Numbered from the stretch's first letter, positions 21,187 through 29,953 are shown. The stretch is DNA of 64,000 nt from Xanthomonas sp. CFBP 8443 (GCF_025666195.1 NZ_CP102592.1:806001-870000); one strand, 5' to 3'. Notes: generated from the sequence alone by a model not told the origin. Numbers and translations are program-made.

Positions 21187-21732
21187 ATGCCCGACAACAG
21201 CGCCGACTACGACGAACCCGACGACCTCAGCGGCGACGCGGACGACGACGATCCGGACACCCAGCAGGGCCTGATCTGGAACCTGCTGCTGCTGATCAAC
21301 CCAGGCGACGACGAGACCGCGCTGCGCCAGTTCAACGCCTACCGCGAGGCGGCGGGCGAGGCGGAGAGCGACGGCGACGGCTGGCTGTGGACGCTGAAGG
21401 ACGCCATCGACTGGACCTCCGGCTTCTACGTGGACGGCCGCGACGCCGAAGCGCTGATCGGCGCGATCGACGAACTGGCTGCGCGCTGGAACCTGCGCAT
21501 CGACTGGGGCGGCGACATCGACGACGAGGATTTCCTCGGCGCCCACGACACCGCCTCGCTGCTGGGAGTGGCCTACGACCGCCTACGCGAGTACGGCTAC
21601 AGCATCTGGTGCTGGGACACCGGCGGCGACTACCGCGCCGGCTGGATGGCGCTCAGCCGCGACGACGAGGACATGCAGCGCCTGGCGGCGATCCTGGGCA
21701 TCGACCTGCGCCCGGGCAGCGACCCGTTCTAA
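21187..21732 (+). CDS. DUF6630-like acidic protein
   Basis: A 181-residue acidic cytosolic protein with an Asp-rich first 25 residues, then GLIWNLLLLINPGDDETALR and a Trp-rich middle (GWLWTLKDAIDWTSGFY). The C-terminus, GGDYRAGWMALSRDDEDMQR, matches DUF6630 proteins as I recall them. Function unknown. The ATG was chosen where the acidic domain begins; upstream is shadow. Confidence 0.8.
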   Translation: MPDNSADYDEPDDLSGDADDDDPDTQQGLIWNLLLLINPGDDETALRQFNAYREAAGEAESDGDGWLWTLKDAIDWTSGFYVDGRDAEALIGAIDELAARWNLRIDWGGDIDDEDFLGAHDTASLLGVAYDRLREYGYSIWCWDTGGDYRAGWMALSRDDEDMQRLAAILGIDLRPGSDPF

Positions 21733-22650
21733 GCGACCCGTTCTAGATGCCGCTGCGACGAATGGAATCTTCGACGACGACAGCTTCGGTCCAGTCGTTG
21801 TCGAAGCCCTCTCACAGTGCCCACGCAAGCCCGCCGCAAGCCCCCTGTAGGAGCGGCTTCAGCCGCGACGAACGGAGTCCGGACCCTGCACCGGCTTCGG
21901 CGGATGTGGGGGCTGAAGTCCCTCCCACAGTCCACCAGCCGAGCATCCGAAGCTCCCTGTGGGAGCGACTTCAGTCGCGACGAGCGAAGAAGTGGGTTTC
22001 CAGGCTGCAAATGCTGTCGGGACTGAAGTCCCTCCCACAGTGCACCCGGCAGCTTGCCGAAAGGTTTCCTGTAGGAGCGGCTTCAGCCGCGACGAACGGA
22101 ATCCGGCCCCTGCACCGGCTTTGGCGGGTGTGGGGCTGATGCCCCTCCGACAGTCAACCAGCCGAGCATCCGAAGCTCCCTGTGGGAGCGACTTCAGTCG
22201 CGACGAGCGAAGAAGTGGATTTCCAGGCTGCGAATGCTGTCGAGACTGAAGTCCCTCCCACAGCGCACCCGGCAGCTTGCCGCAAGCCCCTGTAGGAGCG
22301 GCTTCAGCCGCGACGAACGGAGTCCGGACCCTGCGCCGGCTTCGGCGGGTGTGGGGCCGAAGCCCCTCCCACAGTCCACCAGCCGAGCATCCGAACTCCC
22401 TGTGGGAGCGACTTCAGTCGCGACGAGCGAAGAAGTGGATTTCCAGGCTGCAAATGCTGTCGGGACTGAAGCCCTCCCACAGCGCACCTGGCAGCTTGCC
22501 GCAAGGTTTCTGTAGGAGCGGCTTCAGCCGCGACGAACGGAGTCAAAAACCACAACGGTTTCGGTGAAGGATCGAAGCTGACAAGGCCCTAGAAACACGG
22601 CAAGCCATCCAACGGCAGCATCCGTGCACGCTTGCCGGCACTCGAACCCG
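21733..22650. repeat. Tandem array of ~221-bp composite REP units
   Basis: No gene is present. A composite unit repeats with GGAGCGGCTTCAGCCGC landmarks at 21846, 22070, 22291 and 22511, i.e. periods of 224, 221 and 220 bp. Each unit carries four palindromes in fixed order: a TAGGAGCGGCTTCAGCC form, an inverted GGGCTGAAG form, a GGGAGCGACTTCAGTC form and an inverted GGGACTGAAGTCCCTCCC form. They are joined by a CGGCAGCTTGCCG linker. Three full units plus a partial one are seen, with about 90% identity by eye. Confidence 0.88.
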
Positions 22651-22935
22651 TCACTCGGCCTCGCCGCGCGCCTGCGCACGCGCCTGGCGGATCAGCGCCT
22701 TCATCAGTTCGCGATCGGTGTGTCGGGACACCGGGACCGCGCCCAGCCGGATCGCCTCGTCGCGCAAGGCCGCGGGCACGTCGTAGTGCGCGCCGCTGAG
22801 TTTGTTCTGGAAGGCGCGGCGGGGAATGCCCAGCCGCGCCGCCATCGCATGCAGCTCGTCCAGCGTGTCGGCGAGCAGGTGTCCCCAGCGCTGGCCGCGC
22901 CAGGGATGCACCGCATCGTCGATGTAGACCGCCAT
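22651..22935 (-). CDS. DUF4031 family protein
   Basis: A 94-residue protein beginning MAVYIDDAVHPWRGQRWGHL, a hallmark of DUF4031, with a conserved GIPRRAFQNK and HYDVPAALRDEAI. Cytosolic. Function unknown. It starts 9 bp after the end of the upstream gene on the same strand, so the two are likely co-transcribed. Confidence 0.88.
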   Translation of the reverse strand: MAVYIDDAVHPWRGQRWGHLLADTLDELHAMAARLGIPRRAFQNKLSGAHYDVPAALRDEAIRLGAVPVSRHTDRELMKALIRQARAQARGEAE

Positions 22936-22944
22936 CGCGTCCGA

Positions 22945-23481
22945 TCAGGCCGGCTTGTGCTTGCCGTCGGCGTCTGCATCCGCGTCCGCTTCGGCCGCAT
23001 CGGGTGCCGCCGTCGTCGCGCTTGCGGCGGTGCTCGCGTCTGCATCGGCCGCGTCGCCGGCATCTGCATCGGCGTCCTCATCGGCGCTCTCGTCGCCATC
23101 GCCCTCGGCGAACTCGGCGACCAGCGCGTCCAGGTACTCGGCCGCGGTCTTGCCTTCGTCGGCGGCAAGGTCGTCGATCATCTGCTGCAGCTGGGTCGAG
23201 TAGTCCAGGGTGATGGTGTTGCCTTCCTGCTCCTGCACGTTGGCCAGGTGCTTGAGCATCGCCAGCATCGGCACCGGATTGTCGGCATTGCCCATAGTCT
23301 GGCCGCCGACCGACAGCAGCCATTCGCTGCCCTGCAGGCCGATCGCGGCCAGCACCCGGCCGCTGTCGTCCTGCAGCACGGCGTGGTTGGCGATGGGCTG
23401 ATCGCGGCCCAATCGGGCGAAGGCACGCTTGGGCTGCTGCTTCTTGCGCTTGTCGCGCTTGGCTTTGGATTGCTTGGACAC
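22945..23481 (-). CDS. Conserved hypothetical protein with basic N-terminus and acidic tail
   Basis: A 178-residue protein starting with GTG (VSKQSKAKRDKRKKQQPKR). The first 25 residues are strongly basic, the core contains LQGSEWLLSVGGQTMGNADN, and the C-terminal 50 residues are a run of Asp/Ala. The basic start resembles nucleic-acid-binding tails. I recognise it only as a conserved hypothetical, perhaps PA4642-like. A frame extends upstream through the twin operator sites but is unlikely to be coding there. Confidence 0.75.
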   Translation of the reverse strand: MSKQSKAKRDKRKKQQPKRAFARLGRDQPIANHAVLQDDSGRVLAAIGLQGSEWLLSVGGQTMGNADNPVPMLAMLKHLANVQEQEGNTITLDYSTQLQQMIDDLAADEGKTAAEYLDALVAEFAEGDGDESADEDADADAGDAADADASTAASATTAAPDAAEADADADADGKHKPA

Positions 23482-23545
23482 GTTCGTCTCGTTCGCGGAT
23501 TGACGGCCATTGTAAGCGGACGGCCGGGCATGACCTTCGGCAGGC

Positions 23546-23587
23546 TTGACTACAGATGTAGCCATGGATACGTTGACTACAGCTGTA
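23546..23587. promoter_or_regulatory. Twin BlaI/MecI-type operators
   Basis: Two palindromes, TACAGATGTA at 23551-23560 and TACAGCTGTA at 23578-23587, lie 27 bp apart centre to centre. Both are in a longer shared context, TTGACTACAGNTGTAGCCAT. TACANNTGTA is the core operator of the BlaI/MecI/CopY repressor family. Each copy embeds a TTGACT that could be a -35 box. No repressor gene is in the window. The sites sit between a minus-strand gene ending its leader at 23481 and the plus-strand exported protein at 23737, and either may be controlled. Confidence 0.65.
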
Positions 23588-23736
23588 GCCATCCAGTTCT
23601 GGCGGTAAAGCGCTCTGCCGGTGTCGCTGTTGGGCGGTGCGAGACCCGCTTCGCCGCTCGCGCCGGCGCGCACTGCCGCCGGCGTAGCCGACTGCGGCTA
23701 CACCGTCCATCCGCCAAGCCCACAAGGAGACGCGTC

Positions 23737-24681
23737 ATGCAGTCGAACACCTCATCCTGGCGCCACCACGCCGCATTGCTGGTCCTGGTCAGCGCCGCTG
23801 TCGCTGCGATTCCGTCGGTGCGTGCGAACACCCAGGAGAAGGCCAGGCACATCGTCGAACCGGCCGAACCGCCTGAACCGCCTGAACCCCCTTTGCCGAT
23901 CGTGCCGGTGCCGCCCGCAGCGCCGCCGGTCCCGGCATTCCCGGACCCAAGCGTGCCTTCGCCGCCCGCCGCGCCGGTACCGCCTGCACCACCGGCGCCA
24001 CCCATGGTCCCCGCACCGCCCAGGCACATCGCCGGCGCGCAGCGCCTCGCGACCGCTTCGAGCCTCACCATCACGTCCGACGATCGCCGCAACGCGTCGG
24101 TGCTGTTCGACGGCGACGGCACCAACATGTACGGCAGCAGCGAGGACCTGCGTAGGGCGCTGCGTGCGCGTCGTGGCGACGAGACGCTGTGGTGGATCCG
24201 CAGGGACGGCAAGCACTACGTGGTGCGCGATGCGGCCACGATTCAGAAACTGAAGGCGGCCTACGCGCCGGTCGCGGCGCTGGGACGGCAGCAGGGCGAA
24301 CTCGGCGAGCAACAGGGGCGGCTGGGCCAGCGCCAGGGTGAGCTCGGCGAGCAGCAGGGCGCCATCGCACAGCGCCAGGCGGGCCTGGCCGAGGAGGACG
24401 CCAAGGCCGCCAGCGCACAGGCGCGGCGCGCCGCCAACGGTGGCCAGGGCGCGTCCGGGTCGGCGCCACGCACCGATGCGGCGCAGGCCGACTACGCGCG
24501 GCAGATGCAGGCATTGGCCGCGCGCCAGTCAGCGCTGGCCGAGCAGCAGGCGGGTTTCGCCACGCGGCAGGGGGTGCTGGCGCAGCGCCAGCAGGTCGCC
24601 AACGCGGCGTTGCAGCGCGACATCGAACGCATCGTCGAGCAGGCGATCGCGCAAGGCGTGGCGCAACCGCTGGCGCAGTGA
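23737..24681 (+). CDS. Exported Pro-rich protein with Q/G heptad repeats
   Basis: A 314-residue protein. A signal peptide covers about residues 1-31, then comes a Pro-rich linker (residues ~43-92), then a compact globular part with DETLWWIRRDGKHYVVRD. From about residue 185 to the end it is a coiled-coil-like repeat of LGEQQGRLGQRQG heptads. The ribosome-binding site is AAGGAGA. This C-terminal layout is like that fused to M56/BlaR1 metallopeptidases in Xanthomonadaceae, but here the peptidase domain is absent. Together with the BlaI-like operators upstream this suggests a BlaR-linked envelope protein. Function unknown. Confidence 0.8.
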   Translation: MQSNTSSWRHHAALLVLVSAAVAAIPSVRANTQEKARHIVEPAEPPEPPEPPLPIVPVPPAAPPVPAFPDPSVPSPPAAPVPPAPPAPPMVPAPPRHIAGAQRLATASSLTITSDDRRNASVLFDGDGTNMYGSSEDLRRALRARRGDETLWWIRRDGKHYVVRDAATIQKLKAAYAPVAALGRQQGELGEQQGRLGQRQGELGEQQGAIAQRQAGLAEEDAKAASAQARRAANGGQGASGSAPRTDAAQADYARQMQALAARQSALAEQQAGFATRQGVLAQRQQVANAALQRDIERIVEQAIAQGVAQPLAQ

Positions 24682-24784
24682 GCGCTGCGGCGCGAATGCG
24701 GAGTGCAATGGACAGACAGCCAAGTGTGCCGCCGCTGGAGCGCCTTTTCGCAGCCGGTGGGTCCTGTAGATACCGTCTTCCCGT

Positions 24785-25755
24785 CTAACAGGCAATGGCC
24801 TTTTGAGGATCGAAGGGCGTGTTTGATTTGAGGACGCCGTAGGCAAGATGCAGCAACTTGCGCATGGCGGCGCAGACGATTTGCTTGCCGGCTTTGCCGC
24901 GTTCGCGCAGGCGCTGCTTCAGCGCACGGACGACCGGATTGTGGGTCATGGCGACCAGGGCCGGCATGTACAGGCCCGCGCGCAGCCGCGGGGAGCCGGT
25001 GCGGGAGATGCAGACCTGGCCCTGGCGCTTGCCGGACTCCTGCAGCCGGGGGTTGAGCCCGGCAAAGGCGGTCACCGCCGAGGCGTGGGCGAAGCGCTCC
25101 ACATTGCCAAGTTCGGCCAGCATCAACGCCGCGCTGGTGTCGGCGATCCCATCGATGCTCACCAGCAGGTCGCGCTGCCCGCGCAAGGTCGGGTCCTGGT
25201 CGATCTGGTCGTCGATGGCCCGTTCAATCTGCGCGATGCGCGCCTGCAACTGGCCGATGTTCTCCAGGAGCGAGTCGCGCACCACCGGCGCGGCCACGTC
25301 CAGGCGGTTGCGCTCCATCTGCAGCATTGCAGCAGGTCGTCCCGGCGCCGCACCAGCGCCTTGAGCTGCTTGAGCGCCGGCGGGTCGGGCTGCCAGGGCC
25401 GCAGCTGCGCCGCATGGCGCTGGCCGTAGCTGGCGATCAGCTTGGCATCGCTGCGGTCGGTCTTGACCCGGGTCAGCTGGCTGCGTGCATACAGCGCCAT
25501 CTGCGCTGGGTTGAGTACGCACACGCGGTAGCCCAACCCATGCACGAACTCGGCTAGCGCCTCGTGGTAGGTGCCGGTGGCTTCCATCACGATCCAGCTG
25601 TCCGCCTGCGCGTGCGTCTGCAGCCACGCGTGCAGGGCCTGGAAGCCCTTCGGATCGTTGGGAAGCTTGGCCTTGGTGCGGTACTTGCCGTTGGCCAGGT
25701 CGATGGCCAGATCGAAACTGCGCTTGGCGACGTCAATGCCGACGACTGGGGACAT
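24785..25755 (-). pseudogene. IS110 transposase, frameshifted
   Basis: Same gene as the intact copy at 34104-35075, but with TT instead of TTT at 25327-25328. The frame breaks at about codon 142, between the RuvC-like DEDD domain and the C-terminal transposase_20 domain. Neither half alone would have both the DEDD and serine catalytic residues. A programmed slip is unlikely, since the intact copy needs none. The leader RNA upstream is unchanged. Confidence 0.9.
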
Positions 25756-25788
25756 AAGGACTCCTCCATCGGATGGGTGATCACGATC

Positions 25789-25970
25789 ATCGCTGCGCCC
25801 GGTCCTGCCTTGTGGATGCGAGTTCACGCCAGCGGCGGACTCTGGATACCGTGCGGACACCACAGGGCCAGCAGATGGAGGGCGGGAGCCGATCTACAGC
25901 ACAAGCTCGAAGCTTCAGGAGCGACTGGACTTCCCGCACCTCCCCCGATGATCAGTCGGAAGACATAACG
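25789..25970 (-). ncRNA. Probable bridge RNA of IS110 copy 1
   Basis: The noncoding leader between the element end and the transposase start appears identical to that of copy 2 (35109-35290), where the folding is described. The target guides fall at 25917-25923 (AGGAGCG on the plus strand) and 25894-25899 (CTACAG). The transposase of this copy is broken, but the RNA could still work with the protein from copy 2. The RNA ends are estimated. Confidence 0.7.
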
Positions 25971-25997
25971 CCTTCAGGGGCGCCATGTCCAGATACA

Positions 25998-26063
25998 AGG
26001 AGCGGCTTCAGCCGCGACCGGGCTACCTGGAAAGCTCCGGTCGCGGCTGAAGCCGCTCCTACA
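25998..26063. repeat. Inverted pair of REP units at the IS insertion site
   Basis: GGAGCGGCTTCAGCCGCGAC at 26000-26019 faces its inverted copy at 26040-26063, with ~20 bp between. The first unit has lost its leading TGTA to the other side of IS copy 1. Confidence 0.85.
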
Positions 26064-26087
26064 GGGCGGGGTCGGGCGCCGACAGTG

Positions 26088-27317
26088 TCAGCGCTGCGCC
26101 GGACCTTCGGCGGTGGCCGTGACCGTTGCCGGAGACGGCGCCGCCCCGCCACCCGGCTTGCCGCCGGTGACGCGGTTGACCGCGCGGATCGCTTCGCGGG
26201 CGGCGTCGGCGGCGGCCTCCGGGGAGGTGGTGCGCGGCGGCAGGATCGCCACCGTCGCCGGCTTGGCCGCAGTCGCCGCCGGCGCAGCGGCATTCGCCGC
26301 CGTGGCCGGAGTCGGAGTCGGAGTCGAAACGCTAGCCGGAGCCGTGGCCGTGGCCGGCGAAGCCGCGGCGGCCGCGGCCGCGCCCAGGTCCGGCACCTTG
26401 GTGTCGGCGTCGCTCTGCGGCTTGCCCAGCGCCACCGCATGATCGCTGCCGGCCAGCGCCGCGTCCTCGGCGTCCTTGGTCATCACCACGATGCTGATGC
26501 GGCGGTTGATCGGGTTGTCCGGGGTCTGCTTGTCGAACAGGACCGACGAGGACAGGCCGACCACGCGCGAGACCTTGTCCTCGCCCATGCCACCGGACAC
26601 CAATTCGCGCCGCGCCGCGTTGGCGCGGTCCGCGCTCAGTTCCCAGTTGCTGTAGCCGCTCTTGCTGCTGTACTGGGTGACGTCGGTGTGGCCGGTGATG
26701 CTGATGTGGTTGGGCACTTCGTTGATGAAGCCTGACAGCTCATGCAGGATGTCGCGGGTGTAGGGCTTGAGCGCCGCGCTGCCGATGTCGAACATCGGCC
26801 GGTTCTCCTTGTCCACGATCTGGATGCGCAGGCCGTCCGGGGTCAGGTCCAGCAGCAACTGGTCCTTGAACGGCTCCAGCGCCTGGCTCTTGTCGATCGC
26901 TTCCTTCAGGTCCTGCATCAGCGTTTCCAGGCGCTGCTTTTCCTTCTCGCGTTGCGCCGTCTTGCTTTCCGTATCGCCTTTCAGGCTCTTGCTGCCGAAC
27001 GGATCCTTGTTGTCGCCGCGCTGCATGTCCGCCGAGCCGCCGAGCTTGATCATCGAGGTGCTGGCGCCGCCGGGACCGGCCATGCCGGGACTCGGCGCCG
27101 GACTCTTGCCCTCCAGCGGACTGGGATTGCGGAAGTATTCGGAGATCGCCATGCGCTGTTCCTTGGTGGTGGCGGCGACCAGCCACAGCACCAGGAAGAA
27201 CGCCATCATCGCGGTCACGAAGTCGGCGAAGGCGACTTTCCAGGCGCCGCCATGATGGCCGCCGCCCTGGACTTTCTTGACCCGCCGGATGACGACGGTG
27301 GCTTTGGTTTCGGGCAT
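26088..27317 (-). CDS. motB: Flagellar stator protein MotB
   Basis: A 409-residue stator subunit. The single membrane helix carries the proton-carrying Asp in FADFVTAMMAFFLVLWLV (about residues 31-48). The periplasmic OmpA-like domain binds peptidoglycan through ITGHTDVTQY and DRANAARREL, ending NPINRRISIVV. MotB pairs with MotA to turn proton flow into flagellar torque. It is longer than E. coli MotB (308 residues) because of a roughly 120-residue Ala/Pro/Thr-rich tail after the OmpA domain. The gene starts 10 bp after motA ends. Confidence 0.95.
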   Translation of the reverse strand: MPETKATVVIRRVKKVQGGGHHGGAWKVAFADFVTAMMAFFLVLWLVAATTKEQRMAISEYFRNPSPLEGKSPAPSPGMAGPGGASTSMIKLGGSADMQRGDNKDPFGSKSLKGDTESKTAQREKEKQRLETLMQDLKEAIDKSQALEPFKDQLLLDLTPDGLRIQIVDKENRPMFDIGSAALKPYTRDILHELSGFINEVPNHISITGHTDVTQYSSKSGYSNWELSADRANAARRELVSGGMGEDKVSRVVGLSSSVLFDKQTPDNPINRRISIVVMTKDAEDAALAGSDHAVALGKPQSDADTKVPDLGAAAAAAASPATATAPASVSTPTPTPATAANAAAPAATAAKPATVAILPPRTTSPEAAADAAREAIRAVNRVTGGKPGGGAAPSPATVTATAEGPAQR

Positions 27318-27327
27318 GGCGGCGGCG

Positions 27328-28182
27328 CTACTTGATCGTCTTCAGGTGCGTCTCGAAGTCCGAGAAGCTCGGCCGCACGTTGCTCGGCAGGGTCTTGCGC
27401 GCGAACTCCAGCGCGATCTTCGGGTTGTAGCCGCGCAGGCAGGCCAGCAGTGCGGTCTTCACCGACTCGAAGATGCGGCTGTCCTGTTCGGCGCGCGCTT
27501 CCATCGCCGCCGCCAGCGGCGCGACGAAACCGTAGGCCAGCAGGATGCCGAGGAAGGTGCCGACCAGCGCGGCGCCGACGTGGTGGCCGATCTCCTCGAT
27601 CGGGCCGCCGATGGAACCCATGGTGATGACGATGCCCAGCACCGCGGCGACGATGCCGAAGCCGGGCAGGCCGTCGGAGACCTTGCTCAGCGCATGCGCC
27701 GGCGCCATCGCCTCGTGGTGGTGCTTTTCCAACTCCAGCTCCAGCAGCGGCTCCAGTTCGTGCGGCTCGATGTTGCTGCCGATCATCAGGCGCAGGCAGT
27801 CGGTGATGAAGTCGAGCAGGTGGTGGTCGGCCAGCACCTTCGGATAGGTGCCGAAGATCGCGCTCTCGGCCGGCTTCTCCACGTGGTCTTCCAGGGCCAT
27901 GAAGCCATCGCGCCGCGCCTTGTTCAGCAACTCGTAGATCAGGGTCAGGGTGGCCTTGTAGTCGTCGGACTTGTACTTCGGGCCCTTGAACACGCCGGCG
28001 ATGTCGACGAAGGTCGCCTTGACGATCTTGGCGGGGGTGCTGACCAGGAACGCACCCAGCGCCGCGCCGCCGATGATCAGCAATTCGTAGGGCTGCCACA
28101 GCGCGCCGAGATGGCCGTGCGACAGCACGTAGCCGCCGACCACGCTGATGATGACGACGAGGAAGCCAACAATGATGAGCAT
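27328..28182 (-). CDS. motA: Flagellar stator protein MotA
   Basis: A 284-residue inner-membrane protein with four membrane helices (two near residues 1-50, two at about 170-225). The proton-channel segment DGLPGFGIVAAVLGIVITMG contains the conserved proline, and the cytoplasmic loop carries charged residues that touch the FliG rotor ring. The ATG at 28182 begins the first helix (MLIIVGFLVVIISVVGGYVL). It is the first gene of the motAB pair; no other flagellar gene is nearby. Confidence 0.95.
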   Translation of the reverse strand: MLIIVGFLVVIISVVGGYVLSHGHLGALWQPYELLIIGGAALGAFLVSTPAKIVKATFVDIAGVFKGPKYKSDDYKATLTLIYELLNKARRDGFMALEDHVEKPAESAIFGTYPKVLADHHLLDFITDCLRLMIGSNIEPHELEPLLELELEKHHHEAMAPAHALSKVSDGLPGFGIVAAVLGIVITMGSIGGPIEEIGHHVGAALVGTFLGILLAYGFVAPLAAAMEARAEQDSRIFESVKTALLACLRGYNPKIALEFARKTLPSNVRPSFSDFETHLKTIK

Positions 28183-28342
28183 GGCGGAAGCAGCCTGCGA
28201 GCCGAGAACGGGGATACCTCCATTTCGGCCCGGCGGCGGCTTTCTGAAGGCGGCGCCGCCGCGCCACGCGTGAAAGCATGTGTGAAGATCCCGCTTGCGG
28301 CGTCCCCGCCGTGGCTGCGTACGCCGGCGTTTGGTGCCCGCC

Positions 28343-28753
28343 TCAGCCGATGACGCCGCTGCCCTGGCGCACGCACTTGAGCACTTCGCGCTGCCCGGAC
28401 AGGGTGAGCGTGGCGGCGTCCTGCGGCTGCTCCCAGAACGCGTTGCCCTGGGCATCGGCGTAGCGCGCGCCGCTGTCGGCATCGACCCGGTGCATGTGCA
28501 GGGTGCGGCCGTTCACCAGCAGCGCTGCGCGCTCGCGCGCCGCATCGACGTCGGCCTGCACCGCGCTGTCGCCGCACTGCCAGTGCACGCGCAGCGCATC
28601 GGCCTGCACCTCCGGGTCGGTGGCCGGCGCACCGGTGGCCGCGCCGGCGGGTTGCGTCGCTGCCGGCGCGGCGGTGGTCGCCGGCGTGGGGGCGCGTCCG
28701 CACGCAGCCAGCGACAGCGGCAGAAGCAGCGAAAACACCAGGATGGGACGCAT
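28343..28753 (-). CDS. Lipoprotein with MliC-like lysozyme-inhibitor domain
   Basis: A 136-residue lipoprotein. The lipobox is LSLAAC near residue 18, followed by an Ala/Thr/Pro linker and a small beta-rich domain. That domain has two cysteines (VHWQCGDSAV and REVLKCVRQ) and GNAFWEQPQDAATLTLSGQ, similar to the MliC/C-type lysozyme inhibitor fold. It would sit in the periplasm or outer membrane. Family assignment is from pattern memory and is moderate. Confidence 0.7.
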   Translation of the reverse strand: MRPILVFSLLLPLSLAACGRAPTPATTAAPAATQPAGAATGAPATDPEVQADALRVHWQCGDSAVQADVDAARERAALLVNGRTLHMHRVDADSGARYADAQGNAFWEQPQDAATLTLSGQREVLKCVRQGSGVIG

Positions 28754-28796
28754 GCCGGGTCTCCTCTCGATCTTCGCGGCGCCGCGGCGCCGCCGG

Positions 28797-29261
28797 TCAG
28801 GCCGGTTCGGTGTCACCGCCGCCGCGCTGCAGCGGATTGGGCAGCGCCTGGCCCTGCTCGGTGAACTGCAGCGACACCGAATTCAGGCAATGCCGCTCGC
28901 CGCTGGGCGGCGGACCGTCCGGGAACACGTGGCCGAGATGGCTGTCGCAGCGCGCGCAGACGATCTCGGTGCGGATCATGCCGTGGCTGGTGTCGCGGAT
29001 CTCGCGCACGTGCGCCGGGTGGTAGGGCGCGAAGAAGCTCGGCCAGCCGGTGCCCGAGTCGAACTTGGCGCTGGAGCGGAACAGCGGCAGCCCGCACAGC
29101 CGGCAGGTGTAGACGCCTTCCAGCTTGTTGTCCAGGAACACGCCGCAGAACGGCGCCTCGGTGCCGTGCTGCAGCAGCACCCGTCGTTCCTCGTCGTTCA
29201 GCCCGGCGACCAGGCGATCGCGTTCGGCGGAAGTGGGGGGCGTGAGGTCGAATCGGCTCAT
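28797..29261 (-). CDS. msrB: Peptide-methionine (R)-S-oxide reductase
   Basis: A 154-residue MsrB. Two zinc-binding CxxC pairs (CRLCGLPLF and [12 protein letters not shown]), the substrate loop [11 protein letters not shown], and the catalytic cysteine in RHCLNSVSL are all visible. It reduces the R-epimer of methionine sulfoxide in proteins using thioredoxin. No signal peptide, so cytosolic. The ATG at 29261 gives the usual family start (MSRFDLTPP). Confidence 0.95.
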   Translation of the reverse strand: MSRFDLTPPTSAERDRLVAGLNDEERRVLLQHGTEAPFCGVFLDNKLEGVYTCRLCGLPLFRSSAKFDSGTGWPSFFAPYHPAHVREIRDTSHGMIRTEIVCARCDSHLGHVFPDGPPPSGERHCLNSVSLQFTEQGQALPNPLQRGGGDTEPA

Positions 29262-29394
29262 GGCGGGCGTGCCTTCGCGTCGGAGAGAGTCCATGCACAA
29301 TGTGGGCGGAGCGGCAGCGATCAAGCCGCCGCGTTCACTCCGTGCGCAGGCGCCGCGCGCTAGGCTGCATTCCCGAACCGGAGGGAGGAGTGCC

Positions 29395-29814
29395 ATGTCG
29401 ATGCCCCGTCTGTGGCTGCTCTCGCTATGCGTCTTGAGCCCGGTGCTGGCCGCCGCGCAAAGCCTCCAGCCCGCGCCGAAATCGCCGACCGCCACGCGCC
29501 AGGCCACTACCGTGCAGCCGGCGCCTGCGCCGGTGTCCACGCGACCAGTGGCGACGCCGCCGACTGCGCCGATCCCCAGCGGCCTGGGTCAGCGCGCGCA
29601 GCCGGCGCCGATTCCGCAGCAGGGGCCGTCGCGTCCGGCCGCGCCGGCGTCCACCGCCCCTGGCACGACGCCGGCGCCGGCCAAGGTCTACGACCGCAGC
29701 GGACGATTGATTCCGGGCGCCGTGCAGGCAGGGCCCAACCGCGTACTGGACACCCGCAGCGGCCGTTACTACAGCACCGTGCCCAGCGGCGACGGCCAGC
29801 GCATCGACGACTAG
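29395..29814 (+). CDS. Exported Pro/Ala-rich small protein
   Basis: A 139-residue protein with a signal peptide ([22 protein letters not shown]). It then has about 75 residues of Pro/Ala/Thr-rich sequence and a short conserved-looking end ([30 protein letters not shown]). The ribosome-binding site is a strong GGAGGGAGGAG. Function unknown. The low-complexity middle suggests a flexible periplasmic spacer. Confidence 0.75.
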   Translation: MSMPRLWLLSLCVLSPVLAAAQSLQPAPKSPTATRQATTVQPAPAPVSTRPVATPPTAPIPSGLGQRAQPAPIPQQGPSRPAAPASTAPGTTPAPAKVYDRSGRLIPGAVQAGPNRVLDTRSGRYYSTVPSGDGQRIDD

Positions 29815-29953
29815 CGCCGCTTGGCGGTCCGCGCATGGCCGTGCGTGAAGGCATGGCCAACGATCCGTGATCGCAATCCTCACGAACCGCTTCCTAGACT
29901 GCCACGACGCAGGTGCCGTTGGTGCCTGCACCGTACCTTCGCTAGGAGAACCG

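Larger units (their letters stand above)
24770..25999 (-). mobile_element. IS110-family element, copy 1 (defective)
   Basis: The element spans ATACCGTC at 24770 to AGATACA at 25997, flanked by AG (CT on the transposase strand) at 24768-24769 and 25998-25999. It has no terminal inverted repeats, as usual for IS110. It is inserted in a REP palindrome: the left flank ends CCTGT-AG and the right flank continues AG-GAGCGGCTTCAGCCGC. It matches copy 2 at 34089-35319 throughout, except for one missing T in the transposase. Confidence 0.92.

Noticed and set aside
21846..22534. Regular repeats suggesting a CRISPR array
   Set aside because: The units are 220-224 bp, palindromic and of four types, the sequences between them are themselves repeated, and there are no cas genes.
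24785..25863. Two adjacent transposase genes in IS copy 1
   Set aside because: Comparison with copy 2 shows one gene split by a single missing T, not two genes or a programmed frameshift.
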